Notes under the pieces: model-generated
Database searches by the model: none
Seen by the model: the letters and a program-made list of their open reading frames with translations, nothing else
Told to the model about the DNA's origin: nothing
Shown: positions 25,978-35,922 of the stretch, one piece after another
Position numbering within the stretch: the stretch's first letter is position 1
Layout of the letters: the number at the start of each line of letters is the position of its first letter
Assembly (NCBI GenBank): GCA_016617785.1
Contig: JADILM010000005.1
Coordinates: forward strand, 1-64,000
Origin: Sporobolomyces roseus
Taxonomy: Eukaryota > Basidiomycota > Microbotryomycetes > Sporidiobolales > Sporidiobolaceae
Direction: 5' to 3'
DNA: 64,000 nt
Made by a program: the position numbers and the translations under genes

Positions 25978-27185
25978 GTCGAACGGAGGGGTGGAGGGAA
26001 GGGAAGGGAAGGGAGTTGAAGCTGTTTGCGAAGAGTCCAAGAATCAGCTCAACTTTCGCTTCGGATCTCGCACATCTTGAGGGAACCCACAGATTGAATA
26101 AGAAGAATTGATCGAGCTGTCTAGCTAGCTTTTACGTTCTTTCAAGTGAGAATTTGGTAGCTGAAATGAGGAGTGAGGGAAACAGCTTCTGGTCAGCTAA
26201 CGAGCGCTCCGTTGACAGCTGAGAGATCACGCATACTGAGGTCTGTATCCCACGAGTTCATCCGAGTTGCTCTGCTGTCTGTATCGTCGCGTTGATGAAC
26301 TTGAAAATAAAGATTTGATGAAGCGAGTTTCGAGGTGAAGAAGGACGAAGGGGAACAGCAGCGATAGCGTATATAGGTTCTTTGACAATGTTTCGAGGTG
26401 TCTGAGTCGGCTCTGAGGCAGTTTCGGTTGAAGCGAGGAAGTGGGAAGAGCGAAAGCGAGGAGGGAAGATTCTCAACGCTGGATCTCGAAGTGAGCGAGT
26501 GCAGAGGCACCGACGGCTACAAGAGACGATACGAATGGCTGTAAGAGAAGTACGTAAATTTCAACCGAACCTAGGGAGAGAAGCGGTTCCGCAAACGATG
26601 TTTTTGCATTTTCGCTGAGAAGAGGAAGGATGAACGGACTGTATCTCCAGCGATTCAGCGAGTTTGAAGGAGCAGTAGAAAAAGAATTGCAAAGTAAATA
26701 AAAGTAGAGCAGTAAAAGCGGACGAGGTAAAGTACGAATTCGAAAAGTGGTTCTTCCCAGCTAGGTCAGCCCTCCTACTTCACTCCCTATCCACCGCACA
26801 TCGCTATCCATTCCTTTCATGTTGTATCACTACCCTCGCTAAGAGAGAACCATTTCATTCAACTCCTTCGTAGCCTACTGAGGTTTCCGAACACTGCATC
26901 TTCACTGCTATCCGACTCCCCTTCTTGTCCTCTTTCGCTGCTGTTGACGAATGGAAGTGGTGTTGATGAAGGCGGGAATTGGCAGACTGTGAGGAGGGGA
27001 AAGGAAATGGAGGTGAGGTTCGCCGTGAAGGGAGTGAAGCGGTGGACGAGAATCGACGATAGATATCCGATAACTTCCATCTTCCTGGATGGGTATAGCA
27101 ACAAGAACAATGAGCGAGACGCACAGGACGGCGAGAGGAGGCAAGGCTTACGAGCGTAACTCCGAGTGAAAGATCGTTCTCTTCG
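25978..27185. other. Spacer between two F-box genes
   Basis: This is the upstream region of the truncated F-box gene and the 3' flank of the next one. Overlapping frames on both strands around 26860-27160 have no splice-consistent model. Nothing else seen. Confidence 0.35.
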
Positions 27186-28451
27186 TCAGAACAGCTGCGA
27201 CCCATGATACCCGCCTTGAAGCCAATCAAGCCGTACTCCCTTTTCCTCACATAAAGCTTGTAAGACTTCTGTTTGCGTAACGTCTTTCTCCGCGCGCCAC
27301 TTCCTGATCCCGATAATCCGAAGTGAAGAAGTACTGTTGTTCTGCAGGAGGGCGAAGAGTGCGTCGTGAGGGATGGCGTGAGGGAACTCGACGCGGAAGA
27401 CTGAGGCAGGGAGATGTGATAAGAGAGGAAGAGCTGTGAGACCGTGGGGTGAGTCGTTGCTGAGTTCGATCGAAAGGAATTGGAGACGAGGATGTTTAGC
27501 GAAAGCTGACAGAGTTGAGATTTGGAGGGTAGGTTGAGATTCCGAGAACCTTGAAGTGGAAGGGAGCTCGAGGTACAATCGTTCGAGGTGTCGTAGAGTG
27601 AGAATCTGCGAAAGATTCGCTTCGGAGCAGGAAACCTGAAGAACGCGAAGTTGGGAAGATGGCGAGAAGCGGAAGCGGGAAAGCTCGGATTCGTCACAGA
27701 TGTCGAGTATCTGGAGGTTGTCGGGAAATGATGCCTTCCGTTCGAACGAGTGACCGCCCGAACATCGTAATCTCTGCAATCTTGTCAATTTGAGGGTTTC
27801 GACTGCTTCGATACCGTTCGATGAAAGGTTTCCTGATGGTTCCTGTCCTGTCAGATCCAGCTCAATCCAGCGGTCACCTTGTTCAACTATCCACTTCTTG
27901 ACGGAATGATACAGGCAGAGGTCGCCATTCATCGTAAGGGAGTTGACGAGGGGCATAGCTTTGAGGAACAGGTCGATCGCATTGGCGGGGTCTTCGAAGG
28001 TGTGAGCATTCTTTTCCGGTTTGTCCTTCTCGTACGGATCACGCTCCCTGCATTCTTCGGCGTACGATTCGAATGCCTCTAATCTTTCCTCCTCAGTTCC
28101 GCTCTCCTCTGGCTCCTGTTGTTGCATAAGGAGTAAATCACTATAGTAGCCCTCGACGTTGATCTTACGTGGAAGTCGCCCGAGTGAAGGAGAGGCTGAA
28201 ATAGCGTCTAGCAGCTGCCGTCCTCTTTCGTTCAGGGACAGATCGTCTAGCTCCGTTCCGTTGGTGGTGATGAGCGAGACGTCGATACTGTGATAGAGCG
28301 TTGGTCGAGCGATGGACAGGAACTTCTGATTGACGCGACAGCATCTTGCGAGATCGAACAGGTCGAGTTGAGGATCTTGCAGGATTTGTTCGACGAGTTC
28401 AGTAGGAAGGTTGGTTCGGGAACATCGAGCGCTTCGAGTGAGAACGGGCAT
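27186..28451 (-). CDS. F-box protein with leucine-rich C-terminal part
   Basis: A single exon of 421 residues starts MPVLTRSARCSRTN. The F-box is at residues 14-60 (LPTELVEQILQDPQLDLFDL, ARCCRVNQKFLS, LYHSIDVSL). After an acidic Gln/Glu linker come degenerate leucine-rich repeats (LQRLRCSGG, LQILDICDE, LRVLQVSCSE, LERLYLELPS, LQFLSIELSN). The C-terminus, VLQALCEEKGVRLDWLQ, matches the ends of the other F-box genes here. Likely a substrate adaptor binding Skp1; the target is unknown. Confidence 0.85.
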   Translation of the reverse strand: MPVLTRSARCSRTNLPTELVEQILQDPQLDLFDLARCCRVNQKFLSIARPTLYHSIDVSLITTNGTELDDLSLNERGRQLLDAISASPSLGRLPRKINVEGYYSDLLLMQQQEPEESGTEEERLEAFESYAEECRERDPYEKDKPEKNAHTFEDPANAIDLFLKAMPLVNSLTMNGDLCLYHSVKKWIVEQGDRWIELDLTGQEPSGNLSSNGIEAVETLKLTRLQRLRCSGGHSFERKASFPDNLQILDICDESELSRFRFSPSSQLRVLQVSCSEANLSQILTLRHLERLYLELPSTSRFSESQPTLQISTLSAFAKHPRLQFLSIELSNDSPHGLTALPLLSHLPASVFRVEFPHAIPHDALFALLQNNSTSSLRIIGIRKWRAEKDVTQTEVLQALCEEKGVRLDWLQGGYHGSQLF

Positions 28452-29278
28452 GATGTCGAGGGAAGGGGAAGAGGAAGGGGAAGGGGAATGCGGAGAGAAT
28501 CGGGAAGAGGGAAGAGGAGGAGGGAGAGAAGCTGTTTGTGAAAACTCGAGGAATCAGCTGACCTTCAGTTTGGTGATAGGCTCGAAGGAGCTTACAGTTG
28601 GAGCGTGGAGACTATACCGAGCTATCTGAGTAGCTTGTACCTCCGGATAAGCGAGAAAACGCTAGCTGTAAAGAGGATGAGGGGAAGAGTTTCTGGTCAG
28701 CTCACGAGCCTTGCTGAAGTGCGAAACGGTCAACCATACCTGCTGGTGTTTCCTACAAGCGTCTACACTTCAATCAGAAGTCTCGGTTGTGCTATTGATC
28801 AACTTGAACTTGAAAGTCGGATGAATCGATTTTGGCGGTGATTGAAGGCAAGGGGAATATTGGGGCTACGTTGAGCGAGGTCGATATGAGAGCTTTCAAG
28901 CTGGAAGAGGTGGTTTAGGCGCAAGAGCAATTGTAGCGAGTGAGGGGGAAGAGCGAAAGCGAGGAGCGGGGGTTTCTCGACTCCAAACCTCAGAGCAAGA
29001 ACGCGCAAAGCTCTCCATAGCTTGCGAAAGATCTTAAGAGAAAGGCAAACAAAGCGCGCTTACTCTCCAATGTAATAGAAGGAGGGAAGAAGTTTCGCAA
29101 TCGACTCACTCTCTTTCGCAAAGACGAACTCACACTCAGACCCCGCAGCTCTCTCGACCGACAGCAAAAGAGAAGGAGGAAAGGCACAGACGACGTTGCA
29201 AAGTCACTCAAAAGAATCGAAGTAAAAGCGAAAAGAGGGTAAAGTACCGAATTCAAAGAAAAGCGTTTCCGTTCCACC
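28452..29278. other. Upstream region of the F-box gene; no gene seen
   Basis: The 827 bases between the F-box start and the 3' end of the next minus-strand gene contain only short frames on both strands. I see no repeats or RNA genes. Confidence 0.4.
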
Positions 29279-29864
29279 TCAGTTACCCTTCAACTTGCGG
29301 ATCACAGCCAGGTGTCTTTCCAAATCAGCAATGATGTCCTCAACTACTTCTCTATGCTTGGGCGCCACCTTCGAGAAATCCCTCGCCGCGTCGACGTAGG
29401 CTCTGCAAGCCCTCTCCGCCTCTGCAATTACCACTACCTTCCTCATCCTTTCCTGCTCCCCTTTCGTGTAGTTCTCGAGTTCGGTCCTGACTGTAGACCA
29501 ATAACGAGCGACGAGGGTGAAAGCGAGATGATAGGAAGAAAAAGGAAAGAAGAGAGGACATCAGTAGGTTTTCTTTGACAGCAGCGAGATTTTGGGAGGA
29601 GAAGCTCACGCGCTGCGATTTCGTTACTGAGAGACATCTTGATGAATTGATCGATCGAGAATAACGTTTGGAGGGTGCGAAACTGTTCTTTCGAAAGAGC
29701 TATTCGAGTCAAGGGATAGAATCAGTATTAAAGAATCAGACATTGACGAGAGAAGAGACTTACAATCGACGGTGAGCTTGCGACAGTCAAACTGAAAAGT
29801 GAGGTGGAAAGAAGAGAGAGGGAAGAAGAACTTGGAAGAGGTGGTCCTTGACTCGAATTTCCAT
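29279..29864 (-). CDS. Small helical (coiled-coil) protein, unknown function
   Basis: Four exons are 29832-29864, 29764-29791, 29610-29699 and 29279-29490, giving 120 residues with every junction in phase. The protein starts MEIRVKDHLFQFDCRKLTVD. The rest is almost entirely predicted helix rich in Glu, Arg, Ala and Lys (SLSNEIAALRTELENYTKGE, ERACRAYVDAARDFSKV, EVVEDIIADLERHLAVIRKL). The first intron has an unusual donor, GTTCTT. The coil-like composition suggests a subunit of a complex, but nothing identifies which. Confidence 0.55.
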
Positions 29865-31140
29865 CACCCGAAATGCTCCAAACCTCCAAGTTCGCTCGAC
29901 GCATTCAAGCACCTCGGTCGATCGTATGTTGAAGAGAGATTGATACGTTGATATCGGTGATAGTCAACGAGAAAGGGGAAGACAGCGAAGAGGGGAGAGA
30001 ATTGAATCGAGTTTCGAAAGTGAGGGTTTCGAATGAGCGATTGAATCGATGCTAACTTCGAGGGAGCTCGAGGTGGGCGGTGCGTGAGAGGTATCAACGA
30101 TGCTGACTAGGAGGTCGAGGCGAAGGAGAGTGAAAGGTCGAGTCGAAGATTGGGACGAAAGGAGGAATGATCGATAATTGGACGAGAATTGCGACGTTCG
30201 AGCTTGGCGCCTTCCACTCCCGTAACGTCCTCCTTCATCTTCCAACATCGCTGATATTGTCTCATCCTGGCAAGTCTGTGTCCTCCAATCTCCACTCATC
30301 TCTCGCTTTCTTCCCCCTTTCTGCGAAATCTTCCTCTCACTCTAAACCATCCTTCGTCAAGATCATCCTCATCTAGTCTCGTTGTTGACGCGATTCTGTA
30401 ATCGTAGTACGATCCGCTAAGTCTGCTGAAGAGAGTTGCTGCAGCGACAAGTCGACCGATAGGAGGAAATCTTTCGAAAACGTCGAGATTCGAGATCGAT
30501 TATTCATGTAGGAACCAGTTCCGGTCATCGTCCTCTCATCTGTCGCTGGTCAAGAAAGAGACGTCCGTAGAAGCGCAGTAGAGTGGATGTTATCGATCTG
30601 AATGACTGATTGACGAAACGAGCAAGTTGCGATATCGAGGGAATGATCATTCTCGAGGTTTCCCATAGAGGTTTGAGCCGAAGAGACAGGCGCCGATAGA
30701 AGTGAGCCCGTCGGACGACATGTTGTTCAAGGAAAGGAAAGGGAAGAAGGAGCGAAGGGGAAATGGAGGGGAAAGCGAATCTGCGAAAGGAATTGATCGG
30801 GTTGAGCGTTCCCTCTCGGGATAGCAAGGAAGACGGAACATACGCTGATTGATGGCGAGCTCTACTATAGCATTGAGACTACTACTCCTGCTCTGTTTGA
30901 CCGATCGAAGGTGAAATGATTTGACGAGATGAGCGAGAATCAAGCTGTCGAAGAATACTGACTCGTAAGATCAGCGCGAGTAGTTTACAGCTAATCTAAT
31001 AACACTCACATAGCTTCCTAAGCTGTCCCCCTGCTGTTGTCTGGCTTCGAAAGCGACAACGAGTCGAGAGCGGTTTTGTGGCTGCTGTAGACTTTGAGAT
31101 ATCGATGGAGCGCTTGTAGGGTCTTGTAGATAATTGCCAG
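29865..31140. other. Stretch without a firm gene; right end is MEF upstream DNA
   Basis: Minus-strand frames at about 29964-30299 and 30525-30943 are short and do not splice convincingly. From about 31000 rightward the DNA is homologous, in inverted orientation, to the region upstream of MEF6 (47160-47500). Confidence 0.35.
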
Positions 31141-31180
31141 GGTAGTTCTAGCTGTTCGATCAGTCGCCTGAGCTGGTTGA
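31141..31180 (-). promoter_or_regulatory. Shared upstream element of MEF genes (copy at MEF1)
   Basis: The minus strand reads CAGCTCAGGCGACTGATCGA followed by ACAGCTAGAACTACC. The same element lies upstream of MEF3, MEF5 and MEF6, always about 430-510 bases from the ATG and in the same orientation relative to the gene. The DNA between element and ATG (31181-31680) is also related to that of MEF6. It could be a regulatory site or simply duplicated flank. Confidence 0.45.
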
Positions 31181-31680
31181 GTGAGCGGTAGAAGTCAAGA
31201 AGCGAAACGGTTTTTCTCTCCCTCTTCCCAATCACTTCATCTTCCTAAGCTTCTCTTTGGTGCTCTGATACAGCTTTGATTAGCTTCATGAATCTACGCT
31301 GAGCTTCTGGTGGTCTTTCCTTCGCTTCTCGCTTCGTTTCTCGTTCTCTCCCCTCTTTGAATTTTGAATCCCCTCAATCGCAATTCTTAACGCAGCTAAC
31401 TTCGTAGCATCTCCACCAGGTCTAGAAGAAGATACGCTGTCGCTCATAGTCGATCCTCCGCCAAGCGCAAAATCGATTTCGACCCACTTCCTCCTTGACT
31501 TGCCCTTCACCCTCGGTTCTTCTTTCGATCAGTTCGGGTTTAGGTATCAGCGTCTAATCCCGGTCAATCGACAAACTCCTCCTTGCATCTCCTCACCCTT
31601 CTTTCTCCTTTCTTCTCCATTTCGTCGCTTCCCCTCGCCCTCTCCACCAACCCTTTCTTATCGAAGTCTCCTCCTCCGCT

Positions 31681-32825
31681 ATGAGCCAGCATGCAGCGGC
31701 CTCTTCGTCTTCAGCAATGCCGCCTCCCTCAGTACCGGTCGATGATTCGCTGATCGCGATGGCTGAAGGCAACGAAAACCTCGATGAAATCAAGCATCTC
31801 GCAAACTCGGAGACTATCGAATTGATCCAGGAAGAGCTGAGCAACACTGGAGAGCGGGGTTGGCAGTTCATGTCAAAGCGTAGAGACGGACACGGGGTTT
31901 TGTGGACGAGGAGGATTTGTCAGGAGTTACTAGACGTCCGGAAAGACGTACGTTTTGAGCAGTTCAATGCTCGCAGAGACACTGGCCTGAACATGAGTGT
32001 CTTTTCTTTGGCGCAGACTTGGAAGCTCAAAAGTTTGGAGACAACGGTCAAACAATTCCGCGTTCATTTCCTCGAGATCTCGCATTGAGATTACGTTCAA
32101 GCGCTGACTCAGTCTCGATGATTCAAACAGGCTCTTCTGTGCAAGCATATTTCAACCGCCATCTTCATTCCCTTCAATGGTCAAGTCCACGAGCTCGTAG
32201 ACTCAGTGTCTGACGAACTCAAACTTTCGCTACTCAATCTCACAATCGTTGATGTCGAAGCTCTGTGGGAGGAACTCGACAATGATGGAATGAAGATGAA
32301 CATTGTTCATTCTTACGTCATGCAAGTCGCAGCACTCAGTCACGCCATCCGTTCCGTGCAGGCAGACCCCGAACATGATGTCGAGCAACTGGCCCTGTTG
32401 CACAAACAGATGGTCAGTCTCCAATTTCAAGGCTCACGGCTGAGACTTTCGCCATTGATTCACAGCATGAAAGAGTGAAACTCATCAGTAATCAAGTGGT
32501 GAGTACTTCCTTTCGCTGCCTCTCAACTATTCTTTCAGCTCTACTGACCGGTCTCGTGATTTTTCTCAGTGGGGAACACTGGGACAGATCTGGTTTGATG
32601 TGAGTGAATACCTCTTAATGTCAAGCTCAAAGCAAAAGACGTGACGCGAATCGATTTCGTTACCGAAAATAGTATTGGAACCACAATGTAACAAATCATC
32701 GACTAACAGAGACGCTCCGACTGGTCCCTGGGGATAAACCGGGCGGACTCACGGCGGCACACTCCCTCGCTCGTTCTCATCACGCCTTCATTCCCGTTCC
32801 TCGCAACTCTCGTTTTCAATTCTAA
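31681..32825 (+). CDS. MEF1, micro-exon family protein, unknown function
   Basis: Six exons are 31681-31947, 32017-32061, 32131-32412, 32466-32498, 32570-32599 and 32673-32825, giving 269 residues; every intron is phase 0. Domain A (exon 1) holds ELSNTGERGWQFMSKRRDGH and LWTRRICQELLDV. Domain B (exon 3) holds ELKLSLLNLTIVDVEALWEE. The 33-base exon encodes HERVKLISNQV and the 30-base exon WGTLGQIWFD. The last exon starts YWNHNV and ends HAFIPVPRNSRFQF. This is the only MEF gene on the plus strand and is closest to MEF6. The GTTCAT donor of exon 2 is non-standard. No known domain recognised; the content suggests helices. Confidence 0.72.
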
Positions 32826-33221
32826 ACTTCCTTTTGCTACATCCCTTTACACTTTCTCTTTGATCCTCTTCTTACCCCCCTTCCTTTTGACTTTCTTGAA
32901 TATCTACGCAATTCCTTTCCCCTTCCTTGAACTGTCCAAAGAATCTCGTTGCGAAAGATGAGAATCGGCGGCTCTCTCTCTCGAATTCAATCAAGTCCCA
33001 GAATCGGATAGAGAATACGACGATAGCGATACATTATTGCTGATACAAACAATTAGCCGACCCTATCACGAGAAACAAGACATGGAGCGTACAGCCAAGA
33101 GCGGAAAGGATGAAAACGAACAAAAAGAATGGATATGATAATCTCCCTCCCTCTCCCAACCCCTCTCCCGCTGTCCTACCTTTCTCCTACACTTCTCGTC
33201 CCCTACTACCCCTCCTCAAGT

Positions 33222-33901
33222 TTACAGAACCAATCCCCCTCCAATAATTCCCATCAAAACCACTGATCCTCCAACTAACAATCCCACTCCCCCTCCTTCT
33301 GCACCCCATCCAACCTTTCTCCCAATCGCAGCATTCACCGTCTACACCCACCGTCACCCAAACCAATCAGTACTCCCTTCCAATCTCGCTCAAAATCGAA
33401 AAGAATAATATTTGGCTCACCTGTAAATTAGTTGGATCCGGTTCCAACGCCGTATTCCCCCCCGCACCTCCAGCTGATGCAGGTACTTGAGGGTTCGTGA
33501 TGTTTCCAGTAGGAGGTACCGTACTAGCCGCTGCAGTATACGTAAAAGAATCGCTCAAATAAGGACCATTTTCAAGAGTGATCACACTAATCCTCTTATT
33601 CAAAACATCAGCTCATAGGAAATAGATAAGTGAGAAGAGAGGGAGGAAGGAGGAGCTTACGAGCCTGGAATAGGGGATGAACCGGTTGCGGTTGGAGTGA
33701 AAGTGTTTGGGATTGAGAAAAAGGGTACGGAGGTGGTGGATGTAGAATTTACTAGGGTTGAGGAAGGCGTTAGGGAGGTTGTGACGGATTGGGAGAACTA
33801 GAGGAGATGGAAGAGGTTAGTTTGGAATGGGACTAAAGGGGGAGGAGGGGACTTACGGCGAGTGAGGAGAAAGAGACGAGGAGGAGGGACCGTAGTAACA
33901 T
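33222..33901 (-). CDS. Small secreted or surface-anchored Ser/Thr-rich protein
   Basis: Four exons are 33857-33901, 33661-33797, 33421-33592 and 33222-33341 (157 residues, all in phase). The first exon encodes the whole signal peptide, MLLRSLLLVSFSSLA. The mature part is rich in Ser, Thr and Pro with NST and NIT glycosylation sites. The C-terminus is a hydrophobic Gly/Val/Leu helix (VGLLVGGSVVLMGIIGGGLV) that either spans the membrane or serves as a GPI signal. It converges with MEF1. Likely a cell-surface glycoprotein; there is no enzymatic signature. Confidence 0.7.
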
Positions 33902-34743
33902 TATTTATGGTGTTGATTGTGTGCTTCTGTTGATGCTGAGATTGAGAGTAGGAGAGGATGAAGGGAGGAAGAGCGGGGAAGTCGGCGATCTAATTTACTG
34001 TTTGATGAGACATTGCAATTTTGAATCGGTAATTGAATTGGGAGAAGTTTCGCAAGTCCAAGTCGAAGGTGCGGAAGAGCGATGTGAGAGTAAGTCTTAC
34101 GAGCGATAAGGAGCTGGAGAAAAGCGCGTCGAAAAAAAGAGAAGAGGAGAATTTTTTCGCAAAGACGAAAAGTCGTCGTTCAAATAGCTCCCTCTGTGCG
34201 GAGAGAAAGCGATATTCCAATCAGCGAGTTCTTTGAGCGAGGGAGGAGCATACTCTGAGAAGGGAAACGAGAGAGCTGCCTAACGAGGGAAACCTGACGA
34301 GTCGTCGGAAACTGCTTGAAAGCAGAGAATCGGGCTGCTCAGCCGCGTTCTTCCAGTTGAGACGGTCCAGCCCAGGCGACGAGGGTGCCCGGGGTCGAAG
34401 AAAGCGAGGAATTGGTGAGAGAAACGAATGAAAACTTGAACGACGAAGAAGAGTTGACTTTTGAAGCGAGAGATAGATCAGAAAGCGATGACTGAGTAGT
34501 ATTTCGAGTGAAGTCGCCTGTTGAGCTGACATGGTACCAAAGAGAATAAGAAGAGCATTTCGAAAGCGTTGAGAACTCGAAAGAAAAGTGCTAGCTTGTC
34601 TTGCTTGCTGCGAACCGCTTCGAGATTGAGAGAAAAGCGGATGGTTGACGATGATGATGAGTTGCAAATTATATGATCCTCCTCCTCTGCGCTCCCACAA
34701 CTAACTCTCTTGTCCCTAACGCAATTACCCTCCCCTCCCGATT
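33902..34743. other. Upstream region of the surface-protein gene; no firm gene
   Basis: A minus-strand ATG at 34532 starts a short frame (MSAQQATSLEILL) that could splice to a Ser-rich tail, but support is too weak to annotate. Otherwise nothing is seen. Confidence 0.3.
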
Positions 34744-35449
34744 CTAAGCCCACCTAACTCCACCCCTCTCGTCCCTCCCCCTTCTTCTCCGTCTCTCTTC
34801 CTCCTCTCCCTCTTGTCCCAAAGCTCTCGGTACCTCTACCACTACCTTCTCACTCTCCAAAGTCAAACGTTCTTCCAATCCAGGACATTTCGAAAACAAT
34901 AATGATATCGTCCTATGTCTTATAACTCTCTCTATACTGAATTCTTGATGTAATTGTTGTCTCTACCAAACACACAAGGAGGCATCATCAGCGACTTCCC
35001 TCTCCAATCTTCCCCTCTCGAAAGATTGAGAGTGAGTTGAGAGAAAAAGAACTTACTTTCAATTCCCTTTCGGTTGATCTACCTCTACCCAACTCTCCCT
35101 TCTCCGCCGATAACCCACTTTCTTCTCTCCTCCTCTCCTCCCCTTGACCAGCCAACACTTGATCACAATAACTCAACACCCTATTCCTCTCCCCCCATCT
35201 CTCTCCCAATTCTTTCCAAACACTCTCACACTCACTCCCAACTCCTCCTCCTGTATTCCTATTCAATGCGTTTGCTCTATTCAATCGAACAGTGATTGAA
35301 TCGTCCAGTGAACGGGATTGGCGGAGGAGGGATTTGAAGGATGAGAGGTTTTGACAAGTTGAAGGAGTTACTAATGTTGGAGTAGAGGAAGAGGATTGTG
35401 AGAGGATATAAGGTGTACCTAATAATGGAGGGGAAGGTGGAGCTGACAT
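34744..35449 (-). CDS. MIX23: MIX23 family mitochondrial protein (CCDC58 / caffeine-induced death protein 2)
   Basis: Exons are 35057-35449 and 34744-34962 (203 residues, phase 0). The family core is clear: CQNLSSFKSLLRQSRSLDDS followed by ITVRLNRANALNR, then the cysteine-bracketed helix W.ELGERWGERNRVLSYC, and after the intron LHQEFSIERVIRHRTISLLF. I chose the ATG at 35449 (MSAPPSPPLLGTPY) over one 63 codons upstream because the family start is short. MIX23 proteins are found in the mitochondrial intermembrane space and influence protein import. The highly basic C-terminal tail after ALGQEGEEEE is longer than I expect for the family. Confidence 0.85.
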
Positions 35450-35922
35450 TGTTGAAGGAGAGGGGGGGATGTTGAGAGATGAGATGGAGGAGAGAGGTTT
35501 TTGTGGATCGGGAAAGAGGGAGGGGGTGGGATTGAGGAGGGGAGCAAGAGGGGGTAATTGAGAGTCGAAAGAGGGAACTAGTCGAAGTGGTAGGAGAGAG
35601 AGAAGAGAGAGAGGAACTCTTTCGGCTCCCTTTTTCATTTCAGTTTACGCAATCGACTCGGCTTTTTGATCTTTACGCTACCTAGGAATACTTGACACAT
35701 TAACCACCAAAAAACTCCTTACAGCTCAAGATCTCCGAGAAGTGCGAATGAGTGGCATCTTACGTGGTATCACTTTAACTATCTCTCTACCTCACTCGTG
35801 AGCAGCAAAATACACTCATTCCAAACACTCTACAAAGCTAGCTACATTATTGCCGACCTCGAATACAGCTCCCCTCTCTCTCTTTCCCCTCCCCCTCCCT
35901 TTCCTCCTCTCCTTCCTCTCGA
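35450..35922. promoter_or_regulatory. Divergent promoter region between MIX23 and the Cdc1-like gene
   Basis: This 473-base gap between divergent starts holds a strongly T/C-rich tract on the plus strand just before the Cdc1-like ATG (35871-35920). No separate gene seen. Confidence 0.45.

Noticed and set aside
27700..27900. Plus-strand frames opposite the F-box gene at 27186-28451
   Set aside because: They are antisense shadows of a long conserved coding exon.
31181..31447. Divergent small gene starting MSDSVSSSRPGGDA upstream of MEF1, with a relative at 47158
   Set aside because: The conserved peptide-like part (RERETKREAKERPPEAQ) is in a different frame from the ATG and is preceded by stops in both copies. 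I treat it as conserved upstream DNA.
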